NCBI GenBank assembly: GCA_026003755.1
Contig: BPHV01000001.1
Location: 310,001 to 374,000 of the forward strand
Direction: 5' to 3'
Source: Candidatus Roseilinea sp.
Lineage (GTDB): Bacteria; Chloroflexota; Anaerolineae; J036; Brachytrichaceae
Length of the DNA stretch: 64,000 bases
Shown: piece after piece, positions 62,323 to 64,000 of the stretch
How positions within the stretch are numbered: the first letter of the stretch is position 1
Layout: each line of letters starts with the position of its first letter
Position numbers and translations under genes: made by a program
Notes under the pieces: model-generated
Database searches by the model: none
The model's input: the letters and a program-made list of their open reading frames with translations, nothing else
Told to the model about the DNA's origin: nothing

Positions 62323-63252
62323 TTATATGCCTAAGCCTCTCAGGTAAGCGCGATTGCGCCGGGCGCTTTCTTTGGGCGTTCCCATCCCCGGCAGTACATC
62401 TTGTTCGACGGTCACATAGCCCCGGTAGCCATGTTGCTTCAGCCACGCAACCACGCGGTCGAACGGCACACATCCGTGTCCTAACTCACAGAACACCCCG
62501 CGGCGCACGGCGGTGTGATAGTCCCAGCCTTCGTCGGCAGCGCGTCGGGCCGTATCGGGCGCGCAATCTTTAAGATGGACATACGCAATGCGCGCCCAAA
62601 ATCGCTCCAGCCCACGCATCACCTCATCGGCGGTAGGGCGTCCGCTGCCCAAGGCATAGTGGCCGGTGTCGAAGACCAGCCCGACGCGCTGCGGATCGGT
62701 CAGCGTCAGCAGGCGGGCGATCTCCTCTGGCGTCTCGACGAAGCCGGCGCAGTGATGATGGAAGACGACGCGCAGACCCGTGGCCTCGGTCACGGCGCGG
62801 GCGACCTGGTTCACGCCTTCGGCGAAGATGCGCCATTGGGCTTCGCTCAACGACATCGCCGGCGTGACGCGGCCGGCATGGCGGGCCCGCACCGGATCGC
62901 TGGCGTTGTCATCGCTCAGGACGAGGAAGGGAGGATATTCCGGGTTGGCAACGGCCGCCAGCAATTGCGCGGTGCGCAGCGCGCGCGCTGCGCCCTCCAC
63001 ATGCGCAGCGCGGTCGGCGAAGCGCACCGGCACGAATGCCCCGGTCATCGTCAACCCGCGCCGCTCGAGTTCGTCGCGCAGCGCCGCCGGCTCGGTGGGC
63101 ATGAAGCCCCAATCGCCCAGCTCGACCCCGGTATAGCCGGTCTCAACGACTTCGTCGAGCATCTGAGCGTAGCCAATGCGACCGACCTGCGCGCCTTCAA
63201 ACTCCAATGTGCCCCAGGAACAGGGGGCGTTGCCGACACGGATCATGGTCAA
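62323..63252 (-). CDS. Sugar phosphate isomerase/epimerase, inosose dehydratase (IolE)-like
   Basis: 309 residues, AP-endonuclease/xylose-isomerase-type TIM barrel. APCSWGTLEFEG at the N-terminus is a mark of IolE. Metal-site candidates are the Glu in GVELGDWGF, His in VFHHHCAGF, Asp/His in VFDTGHY, His in YVHLKDC and Glu in VEQDVLPG. IolE removes water from 2-keto-myo-inositol to give the dione that IolD cleaves. IolD is encoded just upstream and IolG downstream, which supports the call. Confidence 0.75.
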   Translation of the reverse strand: MTMIRVGNAPCSWGTLEFEGAQVGRIGYAQMLDEVVETGYTGVELGDWGFMPTEPAALRDELERRGLTMTGAFVPVRFADRAAHVEGAARALRTAQLLAAVANPEYPPFLVLSDDNASDPVRARHAGRVTPAMSLSEAQWRIFAEGVNQVARAVTEATGLRVVFHHHCAGFVETPEEIARLLTLTDPQRVGLVFDTGHYALGSGRPTADEVMRGLERFWARIAYVHLKDCAPDTARRAADEGWDYHTAVRRGVFCELGHGCVPFDRVVAWLKQHGYRGYVTVEQDVLPGMGTPKESARRNRAYLRGLGI

Positions 63253-63314
63253 TCGTTCGTCGTTGAACTTTCGATCACCCGCGTAAGACGAGCGACGGTC
63301 AATGGAGGATCGGT

Positions 63315-64000
63315 TTAGAACAACCGCTCCTCAGCGCGCTTCCTCTCCCACTCGCGGCGTGCTTCTCGCACCGCGGGCATTTCGCTGACTTCTGCGACCG
63401 GCACATCCCACCAGCTCTCGTAGCTGGGCACGCCTTCGTAGCGATCCACCTGCACGTAGACGACGGTAGTGACCTCGGTATGCTTGGCCGCCTGATAAGC
63501 CTGCACGAACTCATCGTAGGTGTGCGCCTTGAACACGGCTGCGCCCAGGCTTCGCGCGTTCGCGGCCAGGTCCACAGGCAGCGCTTCCACGTCGTCCTTC
63601 AATTCGTCGCCGGGCAGCCGGCCGTGGACTGGATAGACATAGCGCGTGCCGAAGCCGTCTTGGCCCAGCGAACGGCTGAGGCTGCCGATGCTCTTGAAGC
63701 CCTGGTTATCCACCAGCACGATGATGAGCTTATAGCCCTCTTGCACCGAAGTGACGATCTCCTGTGCCATCATCAGGTAACTGCCATCGCCCACCAACAC
63801 CGTCACTTCGCGCTCCGGCGCGGCCATCTTCACGCCGAGCCCGCCCGCGATCTCGTATCCCATGGTGCTATAGCCATATTCGAGGTGATAGTGCTTGGGG
63901 TGATGGGCGCGCCAAAGTTTGTGCAGGTCGCCCGGCATGCTGCCGGCGGCGTTGACGATCACGCCGTTCGGGTCGCTCAGCGCATTGATCGCGCCGATGA
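63315..64000 (-). CDS. iolD: 3D-(3,5/4)-trihydroxycyclohexane-1,2-dione hydrolase, C-terminal part
   Basis: About 228 residues up to the window edge; the N-terminal two thirds lie outside. It is a thiamine-diphosphate enzyme that opens the ring in inositol breakdown. Seen: HLEYGYSTMGYEIAGGLGVKMA, VLVGDGSYLMM with the Gly-Asp-Gly cofactor motif, and VLVDNQGFKSIGSLSRSLG. The HLEYGYSxMGYEIAG form is specific for IolD among the family. It is the first visible gene of the operon. Confidence 0.88.
   Translation of the reverse strand, partial: IGAINALSDPNGVIVNAAGSMPGDLHKLWRAHHPKHYHLEYGYSTMGYEIAGGLGVKMAAPEREVTVLVGDGSYLMMAQEIVTSVQEGYKLIIVLVDNQGFKSIGSLSRSLGQDGFGTRYVYPVHGRLPGDELKDDVEALPVDLAANARSLGAAVFKAHTYDEFVQAYQAAKHTEVTTVVYVQVDRYEGVPSYESWWDVPVAEVSEMPAVREARREWERKRAEERLF

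Overview
The window is high-GC and gene-dense. It carries a type-2 photosynthetic gene set that points to a phototrophic member of the Chloroflexota. The evidence is a puf operon ordered pufB-pufA-pufL-pufM-pufC (28032 down to 24217), a PucC-like assembly protein behind it, and bchX, bchY and bchZ for bacteriochlorophyll a (48223-53234). The reaction-centre M subunit has Ile where purple bacteria have the His ligand of the accessory bacteriochlorophyll, which resembles the Chloroflexus-type centre with an extra bacteriopheophytin. pufL and pufM are separate genes, not fused as in Roseiflexus. A phototrophic Anaerolineae-like lineage such as 'Candidatus Roseilinea' would fit, but that placement is inference.

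Layout. 1-9.5 kb: a C45-type acyltransferase and a giant secreted protein (FG-GAP repeats, then 18 FN3-like modules, then a DUF11-type domain). 9.7-9.9 kb: tandem palindromic repeats. 9.9-22.4 kb: a frameshifted MBOAT gene and mostly housekeeping genes (SbnI/ParB-like, LysM-M23 peptidase, divergent prolyl-tRNA synthetase, acyl-CoA dehydrogenase, Fsr-like MFS, ThuA, aspartase/fumarase, upp). 22.6-28.1 kb: the puf operon on the minus strand, with a near-consensus promoter, an intercistronic hairpin and two 7-bp tandem arrays. 28.5-35.9 kb: a large GH13 protein and small metabolic genes. 36.0-36.4 kb: tmRNA. 36.5-39.7 kb: a coiled-coil nuclease-like protein, pth and a lipoprotein. 40.2-45.2 kb: a complete BMP-type nucleoside ABC transporter. 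45.2-47.0 kb: a NitT/TauT-type binding protein and ATPase with no adjacent permease. 47.1-47.7 kb: mogA/moaB and tRNA-Thr. 48.2-54.7 kb: bchX, a 7-TM protein of unknown function, bchY, bchZ, an ICMT-like methyltransferase and a DUF169 protein. 54.7-55.4 kb: a YugP-like protease. 55.5-64 kb: an inositol-type catabolic operon on the minus strand (iolD, iolE-like, sugar ABC transporter, two Gfo/Idh/MocA dehydrogenases, DeoR regulator), whose binding protein is an almost perfect internal duplication.

How it works together. The puf genes encode the antenna, the reaction centre and its tetraheme electron donor; PucC-like and a newly noticed 53-residue membrane protein follow in the same direction. 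BchXYZ supplies the pigment. Three short-unit tandem arrays sit inside these two phototrophy gene clusters, and two of them abut a start codon and provide GGAG Shine-Dalgarno-like units. Elsewhere many genes start only 6-9 nt after a TAnAAT-like -10 box, which suggests frequent leaderless transcription.
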